A stretch of 42,177 nt of DNA. Origin: Ignavibacteriales bacterium. GTDB taxonomy: Bacteria; Bacteroidota; Ignavibacteria; Ignavibacteriales; Ignavibacteriaceae. Positions 15,608 to 24,449 of the stretch are shown in pieces (within the stretch, counting starts at the first letter, position 1; each line of letters begins with the position of its first letter). The stretch lies in NCBI GenBank assembly GCA_012517155.1, contig JAAYVN010000074.1:1-42177 (forward strand), given 5' to 3'. The position numbers were made by a program, and so were the translations under genes. A model generated the notes under the pieces. It saw only the letters and a program-made list of their open reading frames with translations, was not told the origin of the DNA and made no database searches.

Positions 15608-16306
15608 CTACCTGTCATTTCGACCTCTTCGCCCCAGTATTATCTCCTTCATTAATGTAATGTCCTCTGATGTGGTAATTTTGAAGTTTAACGGCGATCC
15701 CTCCACGAAGTTTATCTCATAGCCCGAATTATATACCAACATTGATTCATCCGTGGCAATAAAACCACTATCCCCTAAAAACCGAAATGCTTCATTGATG
15801 ATTTCATACCTGAAGATTTGTGGCGTTTGAATACTCAGTAAATGCTTCCTTTCCGGATATTCAAGAAAACTGTTTGTTGCCTTTATTATGGTGTCCCTGA
15901 CTCCGGTTGCTACTACAGCGGTCCCTTTTTCCTTGGCGGTTTTCAGCGCCTTTTTTAGTATCTCCGGAGGAAGAAGCGGTCTTACTGAATCATGAACAAT
16001 AATAAGGTCTCCATTCTTCATTGATAAACTTCTTAGGGCATTATGTACTGAATGTTGCCTTTCCTTTCCTCCGGATACAACTTTTATTGGTTTGCTGAAT
16101 CCATATTTTTGAGCAAGTTTTGCTGGTATGTTTTTGTACTCCTCGCTTACCGCTACTACTATTTCGTTCACTTGTGAACATTTGTTGAAAATTCCAAGTG
16201 TATAAGCCAGAATTTCCACACCGGCAACTTTACGGTATTGCTTTGGTAATGTACCGCCGATTCTTGTCCCGCTTCCGCCTGCCGGAATTATTACAGCTGT
16301 TTTCAT
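15608..16306 (-). CDS. ispD: 2-C-methyl-D-erythritol 4-phosphate cytidylyltransferase
   Basis: This encodes 232 residues. IspD attaches CMP to methylerythritol phosphate, the third step of the MEP route to isoprenoids. The nucleotide-binding start is IIPAGGSGTRIGGTLPKQYRKVAG, followed by GGKERQHSVHNAL and VHDSVRPLLPPEIL, then IQTPQIFRYEII and TDESMLV, all family signatures. This tells us the isoprenoid chains used by the neighbouring prenyltransferase would come from the MEP pathway. It lies 12 bases after queA. Confidence 0.95.
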   Translation of the reverse strand: MKTAVIIPAGGSGTRIGGTLPKQYRKVAGVEILAYTLGIFNKCSQVNEIVVAVSEEYKNIPAKLAQKYGFSKPIKVVSGGKERQHSVHNALRSLSMKNGDLIIVHDSVRPLLPPEILKKALKTAKEKGTAVVATGVRDTIIKATNSFLEYPERKHLLSIQTPQIFRYEIINEAFRFLGDSGFIATDESMLVYNSGYEINFVEGSPLNFKITTSEDITLMKEIILGRRGRNDR

Positions 16307-16318
16307 CTTCTGGATTTA

Positions 16319-17350
16319 TTATTCCACCATCATCGCATCACCATAGCTGAGCATTCTATACCCTTCCTTTAATGCGCGTTTATATGCTTTCATAGTTAGC
16401 TCGGTCCCGCCAAAAGCACAAACAAGCATAATTAAGGTGGATTGCGGATTATGAAAGTTGGTGATAAGTTTCTTAGTTATCTTAAAATCATAAGGTGGAT
16501 AAATAAATTTATCTGTCCAACCTCGATTCTCTCTTGCAAATCCCTCAGCCGTAACACTGCTCTCAAGCGCACGAACTGTGCTTGTTCCAACTACAACAAC
16601 CTTTTTTTGGTTTGATATTGCTTTGTTGATTATTTCAACTGAAGATCTTGGAACATGAAAATACTCCGAGTCCATCCTGTGCTTCGTTAGGTCTTCTACT
16701 TCTACATCGCGAAAAGTGCCAAGTCCTATATGCAATATAATAGGAGCTATTTCAACCCCTTTCTTCTTTATTTTTTCAAGCAGACGATTTGTAAAGTGAA
16801 GCCCTGCAGTCGGCGCGGCAACTGATCCATCAACTTTAGCGTATACTGTTTGATAATTTTCTCTGTCGCCTGGCTCTGAATCTCTTTTAATGTATGGCGG
16901 CAATGGCGTTAACCCTATTTTTTCTATAATTTCCAGTACATTTGGCTTATTAAAACGCACCGTCCTTCCTCTCGAGGTCGTGTTATCTATAACTTCGCAC
17001 CACATACCATCCTCAAAGTAAATTTTGTTGCCAATCCTCACTTTCCTTGCAGGATCAACAATAACATCCCATATCCACTCGGTTGTATTTAATTCCCTAA
17101 GTAGAAAAACTTCGATTTTTGCATTCGTTTTTTCTTTCCTGCCGTAGAGTCGGGCTTGAATAACTCTTGATTCATTTACAACCAAGACATCCCCTGATTC
17201 CAAATGATCAATAACATTCGAAAAGACTTTGCTCTCAATACCTCCCGTTTCTTTGTTTACAACCAATAATTTGGCTTTATCTCTTGGACTTACGGGATAT
17301 TTGGGAATATTCTTTTTTACTAAGTTGTAATTAAAATCTGATAATTTCAT
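16319..17350 (-). CDS. queA: S-adenosylmethionine:tRNA ribosyltransferase-isomerase
   Basis: This encodes 343 residues, full length for QueA. It transfers and rearranges the ribosyl part of S-adenosylmethionine onto 7-aminomethyl-7-deazaguanine in tRNA to make epoxyqueuosine. The start MKLSDFNYNLVKKNIPKYPVSPRDKAKLLV, the stretch SVAAPTAGLHFT, HIGLGTFRDVEVEDLTKHRMDSEYF and NFHNPQSTLIMLVCAFGG are all diagnostic. It heads the queA-ispD-plsY-gpsA unit and is separated from ppdK by 82 bases holding a stem-loop. Confidence 0.96.
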   Translation of the reverse strand: MKLSDFNYNLVKKNIPKYPVSPRDKAKLLVVNKETGGIESKVFSNVIDHLESGDVLVVNESRVIQARLYGRKEKTNAKIEVFLLRELNTTEWIWDVIVDPARKVRIGNKIYFEDGMWCEVIDNTTSRGRTVRFNKPNVLEIIEKIGLTPLPPYIKRDSEPGDRENYQTVYAKVDGSVAAPTAGLHFTNRLLEKIKKKGVEIAPIILHIGLGTFRDVEVEDLTKHRMDSEYFHVPRSSVEIINKAISNQKKVVVVGTSTVRALESSVTAEGFARENRGWTDKFIYPPYDFKITKKLITNFHNPQSTLIMLVCAFGGTELTMKAYKRALKEGYRMLSYGDAMMVE

Positions 17351-17395
17351 TTCATACCTTTAATATTTATTGACCTTATTCTAACAATAATTTTG

Positions 17396-17422
17396 TACCG
17401 GGAGGACATTTCCCTCCCGGTA
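17396..17422 (-). terminator. Strong stem-loop after ppdK
   Basis: A perfect 10-bp stem TACCGGGAGG / CCTCCCGGTA with a seven-base loop lies 10 bases past the ppdK stop. There is no T tract right after it on the minus strand (the next bases are CAAAATTATTG), so it may end or protect the long lpx-ppdK transcript without being a textbook terminator. Confidence 0.55.
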
Positions 17423-17432
17423 TATCGATTTA

Positions 17433-20177
17433 TTATTTCTTTTTCGCTTTTGCTCTTAATTCAGTCACAACTGCTCTTGCTGCTGCAAGTCTTGCAATCG
17501 GTACTCTGAACGGACTGCAACTAACGTAGTTCAAACCAATCCTATGACAGAATTCTACTGAAGATGGTTCGCCACCATGCTCACCACATATTCCAACTTT
17601 AAGATTTTGCCTTATACTTCTCCCTTTATTTACACCAATCTTCATCAGTTCGCCAACTCCGGCTTGGTCTATTGCTTCGAACGGATCTACTGGTAATATT
17701 TCTTTATCTACGTATAGCGGTAAGAATTTACCCGAATCATCTCTGGATAATCCAAATGCGGTTTGCGTAAGGTCGTTAGTTCCATAGCTGAAGAATTCTG
17801 CAACTTGTGCGATTTCGTTAGCAGTAATCGCGGCACGGGGTAATTCGATCATTGTCCCTACCAGATAATCGAATTTGATCTTTTTCTCCGCCATGACTTC
17901 TTTTGCAACTCTTCGAACTATACCTTCCTGTAACTTTAGCTCGTTAACGTGTCCAACTAATGGAATCATGATTTCCGGTTTAACTTTTACTCCTTCCTTG
18001 ATTGATTCTGCCGCCGCTTCAAATATTGCTCTTGCTTGCATCTCTGTGATTTCGGGATATAAAATTCCTAACCGGCATCCTCTGAAACCAAGCATGGGAT
18101 TAAATTCATGTAATGAATGTATTTTATCTATTATTCTCTGCGGACTCACGTTTAATCCCTTTGCAACTTCTTTAATTTCTTTATCCGTTTGCGGAAGGAA
18201 TTCATGCAAAGGCGGATCGAGTGTTCTTACTGTCACCGGATAACCTTTCATTGCCTTAAATATGCCTTTGAAGTCAGCTCTTTGGAATGGAAGTAATTCT
18301 GCTAATGCCTTTTTCCTGTCTTCTAAAGTTTCTGAGAGAATCATTTTCCTGATGGATGTGATTCTCGATTCTCCAAAGAACATATGCTCCGTTCTGCAAA
18401 GTCCTATACCCTCTGCTCCAAATGCAATTGCGTTTGATGCCTGATCAGGTTGATCTGCATTGGTTCTTATTCCAAGACTTCTGTACGAATCTGCCCATTT
18501 CATCAAGTTATTATAAGTTTGAAACACCTTCGATTTTTTAGAATCCAATGTCTTGCTTATAAGGACTTGCACAACTTCTGATGGTTTGGTATCCAGCTTT
18601 CCGGCAATAACTTCTCCGGTCGATCCGTCAATGGAAATGAAATCGCCTTCCTTAAGTACTGTGGTTTGTCCTTCTACTCCTACGGTCCTGTTCTTGTAAT
18701 TAACCAATAGTTTTCCGCAGCCTGCCACACAAACTTTTCCCATCTGACGGGCAACTAATGCTGCATGTGAAGTCATACCTCCACGTGCGGTTAAGATTCC
18801 CTCTGATGCATTCATTCCCTTTATGTCTTCTGGAGATGTTTCAACTCTAACAAGTACAACTTTATCTCCGTTGGCTGCCATTTTAACTGCATCTTCGGCA
18901 CTCAGAGCAATTTTTCCTGAGGCAGCACCCGGCCCGGCATTCAATCCTTTAGTAAGAAATCTGCCCGCTGCAATCGCTTTCTTTTTCTCTTCTGGGTCAA
19001 AAACTGGCCTGAGTAATTGATTTAACTGGTTAGGTTCAATTCTCATGATGGCTTCTTCTTTGGAGATTAATTTTTCGTTCACCATATCAACTGCCATTTT
19101 AACGGCTGCGAAACCGGTTCGCTTCCCTACTCTGCACTGAAGCATCCATAGTTTTCCCTGCTGGATTGTGAATTCCACATCCATCATGTCTTTGTAGTGC
19201 TTCTCAAGAAGACTTCTGTATTTAATGAGTTCATTATAAATTTTTGGATTATCCTTTTTCAATTCTGCTATTGGCAGCGGCGTTCTTGTTCCGGCAACCA
19301 CATCCTCACCTTGTGCATTAAAGAGATATTCTCCATAAAATACGTTCTCTCCTGAGGCGGCATCTCTCGTAAACGCTACGCCGGTTCCGGAGTCCTCCCC
19401 CATATTTCCAAATACCATGGACTGTACGTTGACTGCTGTTCCCCACGACTCGGGAATGTTGTTAAGCTTCCGGTACGTGATGGCTCTGTCATTCATCCAT
19501 GATCCGAATACTGCACCAATAGCTCCCCACAACTGCTCTTCTGGTTTTTCAGGGAAATTGTGTCCGGTTTTATCTTTGATAGCTTTCTTGAATTCTGCAA
19601 CTAACTCTTTTAAGTCCTCAGTTGTAAGTTCAGTGTCAAGTTTAATTTTTCTCTTTGCTTTTTTTGCATCAAGTATAACTTCAAATGGATCGTGTTCATG
19701 CTTATCAACTGGTTTAAGTCCAAGAACCACATCACCATACATCTGTACGAATCTTCTGTATGAATCATATACAAACCTTGGATTGTTCGTTTTCTTTATC
19801 ATCCCCTCTACCACTGCATCGTTTAGTCCAAGATTAAGAATGGTGTCCATCATACCTGGCATTGATGCTCTTGCTCCGCTTCTTACTGATAAAAGCAGTG
19901 GGTTTTTTGCATCGCCGAACTTTGCACTCATTGCTTTTTCAACTCGCTCTAATGCTTGCTTCACTTGAGCAACTAACTCCTTAGGATACTTGTTTTTATT
20001 CGCATAATAATATGTACACACTTCTGTTGTTATTGTGAATCCGGCTGGAACGGGTATTCCTATGTTAACCATTTCCGCTAAATTGGCTCCCTTTCCTCCC
20101 AATAATTCTTTCATCTGTGCCTTCCCTTCGGCTTTTTTTCCGCCAAAGAAATAGACATACTTTTGTTTTGTTGCCAT
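17433..20177 (-). CDS. ppdK: Pyruvate, phosphate dikinase
   Basis: This encodes 914 residues. The enzyme interconverts pyruvate, ATP and phosphate with phosphoenolpyruvate, AMP and diphosphate, and so links glycolysis with gluconeogenesis. The ATP-grasp N-terminal domain starts with [26 protein letters not shown] and contains [16 protein letters not shown]; the phosphohistidine domain has [18 protein letters not shown] with His471; the PEP-binding barrel ends with [19 protein letters not shown], whose Cys887 is the catalytic acid. It starts 11 bases after lpxK and so closes the lipid A gene run; a stem-loop follows it. Confidence 0.97.
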   Translation of the reverse strand: MATKQKYVYFFGGKKAEGKAQMKELLGGKGANLAEMVNIGIPVPAGFTITTEVCTYYYANKNKYPKELVAQVKQALERVEKAMSAKFGDAKNPLLLSVRSGARASMPGMMDTILNLGLNDAVVEGMIKKTNNPRFVYDSYRRFVQMYGDVVLGLKPVDKHEHDPFEVILDAKKAKRKIKLDTELTTEDLKELVAEFKKAIKDKTGHNFPEKPEEQLWGAIGAVFGSWMNDRAITYRKLNNIPESWGTAVNVQSMVFGNMGEDSGTGVAFTRDAASGENVFYGEYLFNAQGEDVVAGTRTPLPIAELKKDNPKIYNELIKYRSLLEKHYKDMMDVEFTIQQGKLWMLQCRVGKRTGFAAVKMAVDMVNEKLISKEEAIMRIEPNQLNQLLRPVFDPEEKKKAIAAGRFLTKGLNAGPGAASGKIALSAEDAVKMAANGDKVVLVRVETSPEDIKGMNASEGILTARGGMTSHAALVARQMGKVCVAGCGKLLVNYKNRTVGVEGQTTVLKEGDFISIDGSTGEVIAGKLDTKPSEVVQVLISKTLDSKKSKVFQTYNNLMKWADSYRSLGIRTNADQPDQASNAIAFGAEGIGLCRTEHMFFGESRITSIRKMILSETLEDRKKALAELLPFQRADFKGIFKAMKGYPVTVRTLDPPLHEFLPQTDKEIKEVAKGLNVSPQRIIDKIHSLHEFNPMLGFRGCRLGILYPEITEMQARAIFEAAAESIKEGVKVKPEIMIPLVGHVNELKLQEGIVRRVAKEVMAEKKIKFDYLVGTMIELPRAAITANEIAQVAEFFSYGTNDLTQTAFGLSRDDSGKFLPLYVDKEILPVDPFEAIDQAGVGELMKIGVNKGRSIRQNLKVGICGEHGGEPSSVEFCHRIGLNYVSCSPFRVPIARLAAARAVVTELRAKAKKK

Positions 20178-20188
20178 TCTTACCTCCG

Positions 20189-21280
20189 TTATGTTGATTT
20201 ATTTCGTAACTGCAAATTGTTCTTAACTTCAGTTACTCGGTTTAATATTATATTATTTATTTCTTTTTCATTATCAAATCTGATTTCTATCTTTAGATAA
20301 AAAATATCGATATCATCCAGTTCCTTTAAATAGGAAAATAATCTTACCGCGTCTTTTTGTGTGGTTATCACAGAGTGCACATTCAATGCATAAAATTCTT
20401 TCCTGATCCTTTTAATATCATCCTCAGTATAAAACTTGTGATCCCTTAACACTATATGGTTTGCTGTTTCAATGTTTATCTTCTTAAGTGCATTAATAAA
20501 GGAATATGGATTTGCAATTCCACTCACTACCAGACTTTTTTGTCCCACGAATTCTTCTGGTTTGTAATGAAGATTGCTTTTCAGGTCCACAAACCCAACT
20601 GTTTCATAGTAACCATTAAAAACTTTTTTCCCCTGAAAGTGCCTTGTTGTGCTTTCACCAATTTGAGCTATCTCCGAAAATTTTCTGTTTATCACAATAA
20701 CGTCCCCCCTCTTCACTGACTCAATCGGTTCCCGCATGTTCCCCGTAGGTAACATCATCCTTCTGTAACGATTTGATGTTATTAAATGCCTCTGCTCAAA
20801 AATCACTACGTCAAGATCACGATTGATCCATCTGTGTTGAAACGCATCATCAAGTATTATCACATCAATCTCTGTTTCTTTTAATAAACGCTTGGCACCA
20901 TAAACTCTGTTCTCTGAAACTGCCGCTGGTATACGGCATTCAACCACACATTGAAAAATTTCATCCCCGCTCTTCTCTACGCTTGTAAGAATTTCTCCCT
21001 TTTTTGATACCAACAGATATCCCTTTGATTTCCTTCCATATCCCCGGCTAAGTATCGCCGGTCGGTATCCCTTTGATTTTAATAGTTCTGCTATATAAAT
21101 AGTCAAAGGTGTTTTTCCTGAGCCCCCAACTGTCAAATTTCCTACTGAAATAATCGGAACGGATACTCGCTTCGCTTTAAATACTCCCTTGTCAAACAGA
21201 AAATTTCTGAACCTTATGATCAATTCATAAATCGGTGTTAATGGTATCAATACTATCCTGATCAGATCAAGAAATTTCAT
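20189..21280 (-). CDS. lpxK: Tetraacyldisaccharide 4'-kinase
   Basis: This encodes 363 residues. LpxK phosphorylates the 4' position of the lipid A disaccharide at the inner membrane. An N-terminal hydrophobic segment is followed by the Walker A site [13 protein letters not shown] (GGSGKT at 52-57), then [23 protein letters not shown] and [21 protein letters not shown], all family hallmarks. Its start overlaps the DUF374 gene by four bases, placing it in an lpxB-DUF374-lpxK unit. Confidence 0.96.
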   Translation of the reverse strand: MKFLDLIRIVLIPLTPIYELIIRFRNFLFDKGVFKAKRVSVPIISVGNLTVGGSGKTPLTIYIAELLKSKGYRPAILSRGYGRKSKGYLLVSKKGEILTSVEKSGDEIFQCVVECRIPAAVSENRVYGAKRLLKETEIDVIILDDAFQHRWINRDLDVVIFEQRHLITSNRYRRMMLPTGNMREPIESVKRGDVIVINRKFSEIAQIGESTTRHFQGKKVFNGYYETVGFVDLKSNLHYKPEEFVGQKSLVVSGIANPYSFINALKKINIETANHIVLRDHKFYTEDDIKRIRKEFYALNVHSVITTQKDAVRLFSYLKELDDIDIFYLKIEIRFDNEKEINNIILNRVTEVKNNLQLRNKST

Positions 21281-21939
21281 GCGGCAAATACTCCGGCATT
21301 TCTTTGCATCGTTCTCAATTTCTCACCGCATTCAGCAATAACAGACGACGTTTCTTCGTAGCTCGCATCTTTATTGATCATAATCGGTTCCGAATATATG
21401 AGCCTGACTTCAGAAAAAGGCTTCGGTATTTCAAACTCATCCCAGCTCTTGAGCACATATTTACTTTTATAACCTACCCCTAATAGAATCAACGGTACTC
21501 CGCTTTTTTTCGCCGAGACTACCGCTCCTGCTTTTAACTCTTGTCTCGGTCCTCTTGGTCCGTCAGGTGTGATACATACACATCCTTCAAATTTTGCGTA
21601 ATCCACCATTACCCCCAAGGATACTTCTCCCCCTTGAGAACTTGATCCTCGCGTTACTTTGTAATTCCACCTCTTAAGGATTCTTGCAAGTATCTCACCA
21701 TCTTTGCTTTGACTGATTATCCCAAGCATCCTCATATTCCTGTGCATATACCATGGAATTAGCATCGTACCGTGCCAAAAAGCTAAAATGAAATTTTCAC
21801 CCCTGTTCCTTAGTTCTCTTATACTCTCCTCGTTTTTTGCTTCCACCTTGTATGTTTTGCACAACAGATTAATCATTGTATAAAGAAGATGATTCCCTAA
21901 AAATCTCAGAACTCCGGATTTAAATTTCTTCAAATTCAT
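21277..21939 (-). CDS. DUF374 lysophospholipid acyltransferase-like protein
   Basis: This encodes 220 residues of the DUF374 branch of the lysophospholipid acyltransferase superfamily. Diagnostic stretches are ILAFWHGTMLIPWY (the catalytic-His region), SQSKDGEILARILKRW, VTRGSSSQGG and ITPDGPRGPRQELKAGAV. It has only one short N-terminal hydrophobic region, so it is probably a peripheral inner-membrane enzyme. Sitting between lpxB and lpxK with four-base overlaps on both sides, it is a good candidate for an acyl transfer to a lipid A precursor, in place of LpxL/LpxM. The acyl acceptor is not shown. Confidence 0.88.
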   Translation of the reverse strand: MNLKKFKSGVLRFLGNHLLYTMINLLCKTYKVEAKNEESIRELRNRGENFILAFWHGTMLIPWYMHRNMRMLGIISQSKDGEILARILKRWNYKVTRGSSSQGGEVSLGVMVDYAKFEGCVCITPDGPRGPRQELKAGAVVSAKKSGVPLILLGVGYKSKYVLKSWDEFEIPKPFSEVRLIYSEPIMINKDASYEETSSVIAECGEKLRTMQRNAGVFAA

Positions 21940-23057
21940 CCGATTAAACTCGCTATCATTAATGCAGATCTCTCTGAAGCCGGCTCTTCTCCTAAAACTG
22001 TTCTTGATTTAAGTAATTCTTTTTTTATCTCCTCGCTCCTGGCCATAACTTCTCTCCCGCGGGTATAAATTCCGTTTTCCGTTAACTCACCTTGAATTAA
22101 TTCCGGGACTACAGTCTTCCCCATAACAATATTTATCAATCCTATGTTTTTAAGCTTGACCAAGGTCCTCCCAATTAAATAAGTCAGGGGGTTCGCTTTA
22201 TAAACTATTACCATGGGTAACCCCATTAAACCTGCTTCTAATGTTGATGTCCCCGATTTTACAATTCCAAGTGTCGCGTATTTCATAAGTTCATAAGTGA
22301 ATCCTTTAATCACTTTCGGCTGATTATCCGCCAATAATCCTTCAAAGATTTCTCTTTCAATTCCCGGTGAACAGTTCACAACAATCTGAAGATCGTACTC
22401 TTCCGCCAATCTTCTTGCTCCCATTATGATCACCGGATACATTTCAAGGACTTCTTGCTTTCTGCTCCCCGGTTGTACAAGTAATATTCCTTTCGAGCTA
22501 TCCAGATTATTTTCTATATAAATCCTGTCTCTCTCAGTAAAGCAATAATTATTTATCCTTTCAACTAACGGGTGTCCCACATAATCACAGTCCACACCAT
22601 TATCTCGGTATAATTTTTCTTCGAATGGAAGAATTACCAGCATTTTATCCACTAATTTTTTGATCTTCGTTATTCTTCCTCTCCCCCATGCCCATATTTG
22701 TGGAGAGATATAATATATTATATTAACTCCTTCTTTCTTTAAACTCTTCGCAAGACTCAGATTAAATCCCGGATAGTCAATTAATACCGCATGCTTGATC
22801 CCCTGGTTTCTGACATGAGTAATTATTTCTTTTTTTACTCGCTTAATAAATGGAAGATGCTTGATCACTTCTACCAATCCCAGAAAAGACATTTTACTTA
22901 CATGATACATCAGATTAACCCCCTCTTTTTGCATCTCATCGCCGCCTATTCCTGTAAAGGCTACTTCTGGCTTAAGTTTTTTGAATGCATGAACAAGTGC
23001 CGATCCATGCATATCTCCTGATACTTCGCCGGCTATTATCAATATTTCACTTCCCAT
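21936..23057 (-). CDS. lpxB: Lipid-A-disaccharide synthase
   Basis: This encodes 373 residues. LpxB joins UDP-diacylglucosamine with lipid X to make the beta-1,6 disaccharide of lipid A. The GT-B fold begins with IIAGEVSGDMHGSALV (AGEVSGD at 8-14), then FTGIGGDEMQKEGV, KHAVLIDYPGFNLSLAK, YYISPQIWAWGRGRI, LPFEEKLYRDNGVDCDYVGHPLVE, PGSRKQEV and KSGTSTLEAGLMGLPMVIVYK, all signatures of the family. It overlaps the DUF374 gene by four bases. Confidence 0.97.
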   Translation of the reverse strand: MGSEILIIAGEVSGDMHGSALVHAFKKLKPEVAFTGIGGDEMQKEGVNLMYHVSKMSFLGLVEVIKHLPFIKRVKKEIITHVRNQGIKHAVLIDYPGFNLSLAKSLKKEGVNIIYYISPQIWAWGRGRITKIKKLVDKMLVILPFEEKLYRDNGVDCDYVGHPLVERINNYCFTERDRIYIENNLDSSKGILLVQPGSRKQEVLEMYPVIIMGARRLAEEYDLQIVVNCSPGIEREIFEGLLADNQPKVIKGFTYELMKYATLGIVKSGTSTLEAGLMGLPMVIVYKANPLTYLIGRTLVKLKNIGLINIVMGKTVVPELIQGELTENGIYTRGREVMARSEEIKKELLKSRTVLGEEPASERSALMIASLIG

Positions 23058-23077
23058 TTTTTATCTTCTTTATACTC

Positions 23078-23680
23078 TTAAAAAGACAATCTTCTTAAAA
23101 TGTGAATTAGCACAATGGTGATGATTACTATCGTAATGGCTTGCAGTGTTCTTCTTTCAGATTTTAATGCCTCTTTTATTTCCTGCTCTGGTTGACGCAG
23201 ATTTTTATTTTGATATTTTGTCAGCCTCGGAATGAATCTGGGAACATTTTTATAGTACTCCTCATATTCTTTTCCGAATTCTTTTTTCAGGTACTCTTCT
23301 TCTTCTTTTACTATCATATAATACTGGAATACAAAATAGATTAACCCGAATATCTGGAAGTAAGGGAAAATAGCAAACGACATAACCCCTGCTCCGGTAT
23401 AGATCAGTATGTTCCCCACATAAAGAGGATTTCGCACATATCCAAATGGCCCACTGATAACTAGATTAGTCCCTCCGACTTTCCCTGTTGTCCTCGTCTC
23501 GCTCCCCGCATAACTCACTCCCCAGAATCTGATAAACTCTCCTGTCAATATCAGTATAAACCCGGTAACTAAACTCCAAATGTTTGAATCCTGAAATACT
23601 AGCATTAAAATTACAAACGGTATAGGAGTATAACTTCTGTTTGTAAATAGAAATTTTGTGAGTCCTGATTTTTGTTCCAT
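23078..23680 (-). CDS. ICMT/PEMT-like membrane methyltransferase
   Basis: This encodes 200 residues with about five membrane helices, including a helix beyond the core near the C-terminus (residues 178-195). The S-adenosylmethionine-binding region GPFGYVRNPLYVGNILIYTG and the C-terminal EEEYLKKEFGKEYEEYYKNVPRFIPRL match the isoprenylcysteine carboxyl methyltransferase / phospholipid methyltransferase group. Bacterial members have varied and often unknown substrates. It lies 20 bases upstream of lpxB in the same direction, so a membrane-lipid substrate is a fair inference but not proven. Confidence 0.85.
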   Translation of the reverse strand: MEQKSGLTKFLFTNRSYTPIPFVILMLVFQDSNIWSLVTGFILILTGEFIRFWGVSYAGSETRTTGKVGGTNLVISGPFGYVRNPLYVGNILIYTGAGVMSFAIFPYFQIFGLIYFVFQYYMIVKEEEEYLKKEFGKEYEEYYKNVPRFIPRLTKYQNKNLRQPEQEIKEALKSERRTLQAITIVIITIVLIHILRRLSF

Positions 23681-23710
23681 TAGTTTTTGCCTTTATTTTC
23701 TTTCCTTTTC

Positions 23711-24439
23711 CTACCCCAACAAATATACACTGCGCCTTTTTAATCCTGCTTGATGCCTTCTTTTTAGCCTCTTTCTCAATAACATTTCCGTCATTTTTCT
23801 TCTTACATCACTGAATGTCTCGAATTGTGAATAAGGAATCTTTTCTTTCTCACAGAATTTCAGCAAAGTCTCTTTCGCAAATATAAAATCACAATATTGT
23901 GCGGGACATCTGTCACTGCTCCCGTTACCTACATATATGGTATATTCATCGTCTCCACTGTACATCAATAAGTGATTGCGTTTGCAGTTCGCACAATCTC
24001 TGCATTCCTCATCCCTGTATGGATAATCCGTTTTCATGTCTGCGTTGTCGGAGTAAAACAGTTTGTTTGAAAAATATTTTATCCCCTTTATTTTCTCTTT
24101 CTCGAATATCCTCTCTATATAATAGTCGAATCCATCGCTTAACACATAGAACTCTATCTTGTTCTCACGCAGATATTGAACAAACTCATGAAAAGAAGGA
24201 TCAATTTCCATTGTTTCAATAAAGTCATCCAGTTCTTTTTTCGGTACCGCTGGCAGCAATTTGAAAAGTTCTTTCCATCCTTCACTCCCGGAAATTTCCC
24301 CTGCGTCAATTCTGTTTACTACTGGTCCAATCTTCTCCATATCTCCGAAATTTAAGAACATCGATGCCCCGACATCTTTCAATGTGATGGTTCCGTCAAA
24401 ATCTATGAACACTTTTATTTTTCTGTCCTCTGTTAACAT
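23711..24439 (-). CDS. HAD-IB phosphatase of the MtnX-like group
   Basis: This encodes 242 residues from the ATG at 24439; a TTG at 24460 would overlap the upstream stop. The nucleophile motif is IDFDGTIT, followed by VLSDGFDYYI (motif II), the Cys-rich stretch CRDCANCKRNHL that marks the MtnX-like subgroup, and YVGNGSSDRCPAQYCDFIFAK (motif IV). The first acid of motif IV is Asn rather than the commoner Asp; the second (SSD) is present. Relatives dephosphorylate methionine-salvage or phosphoserine-like compounds, but no methionine-salvage genes are nearby, and its place beside an ICMT-like gene and lpxB leaves the substrate open. Confidence 0.85.
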   Translation of the reverse strand: MLTEDRKIKVFIDFDGTITLKDVGASMFLNFGDMEKIGPVVNRIDAGEISGSEGWKELFKLLPAVPKKELDDFIETMEIDPSFHEFVQYLRENKIEFYVLSDGFDYYIERIFEKEKIKGIKYFSNKLFYSDNADMKTDYPYRDEECRDCANCKRNHLLMYSGDDEYTIYVGNGSSDRCPAQYCDFIFAKETLLKFCEKEKIPYSQFETFSDVRRKMTEMLLRKRLKRRHQAGLKRRSVYLLG

Positions 24440-24449
24440 TCCTGTCGCT

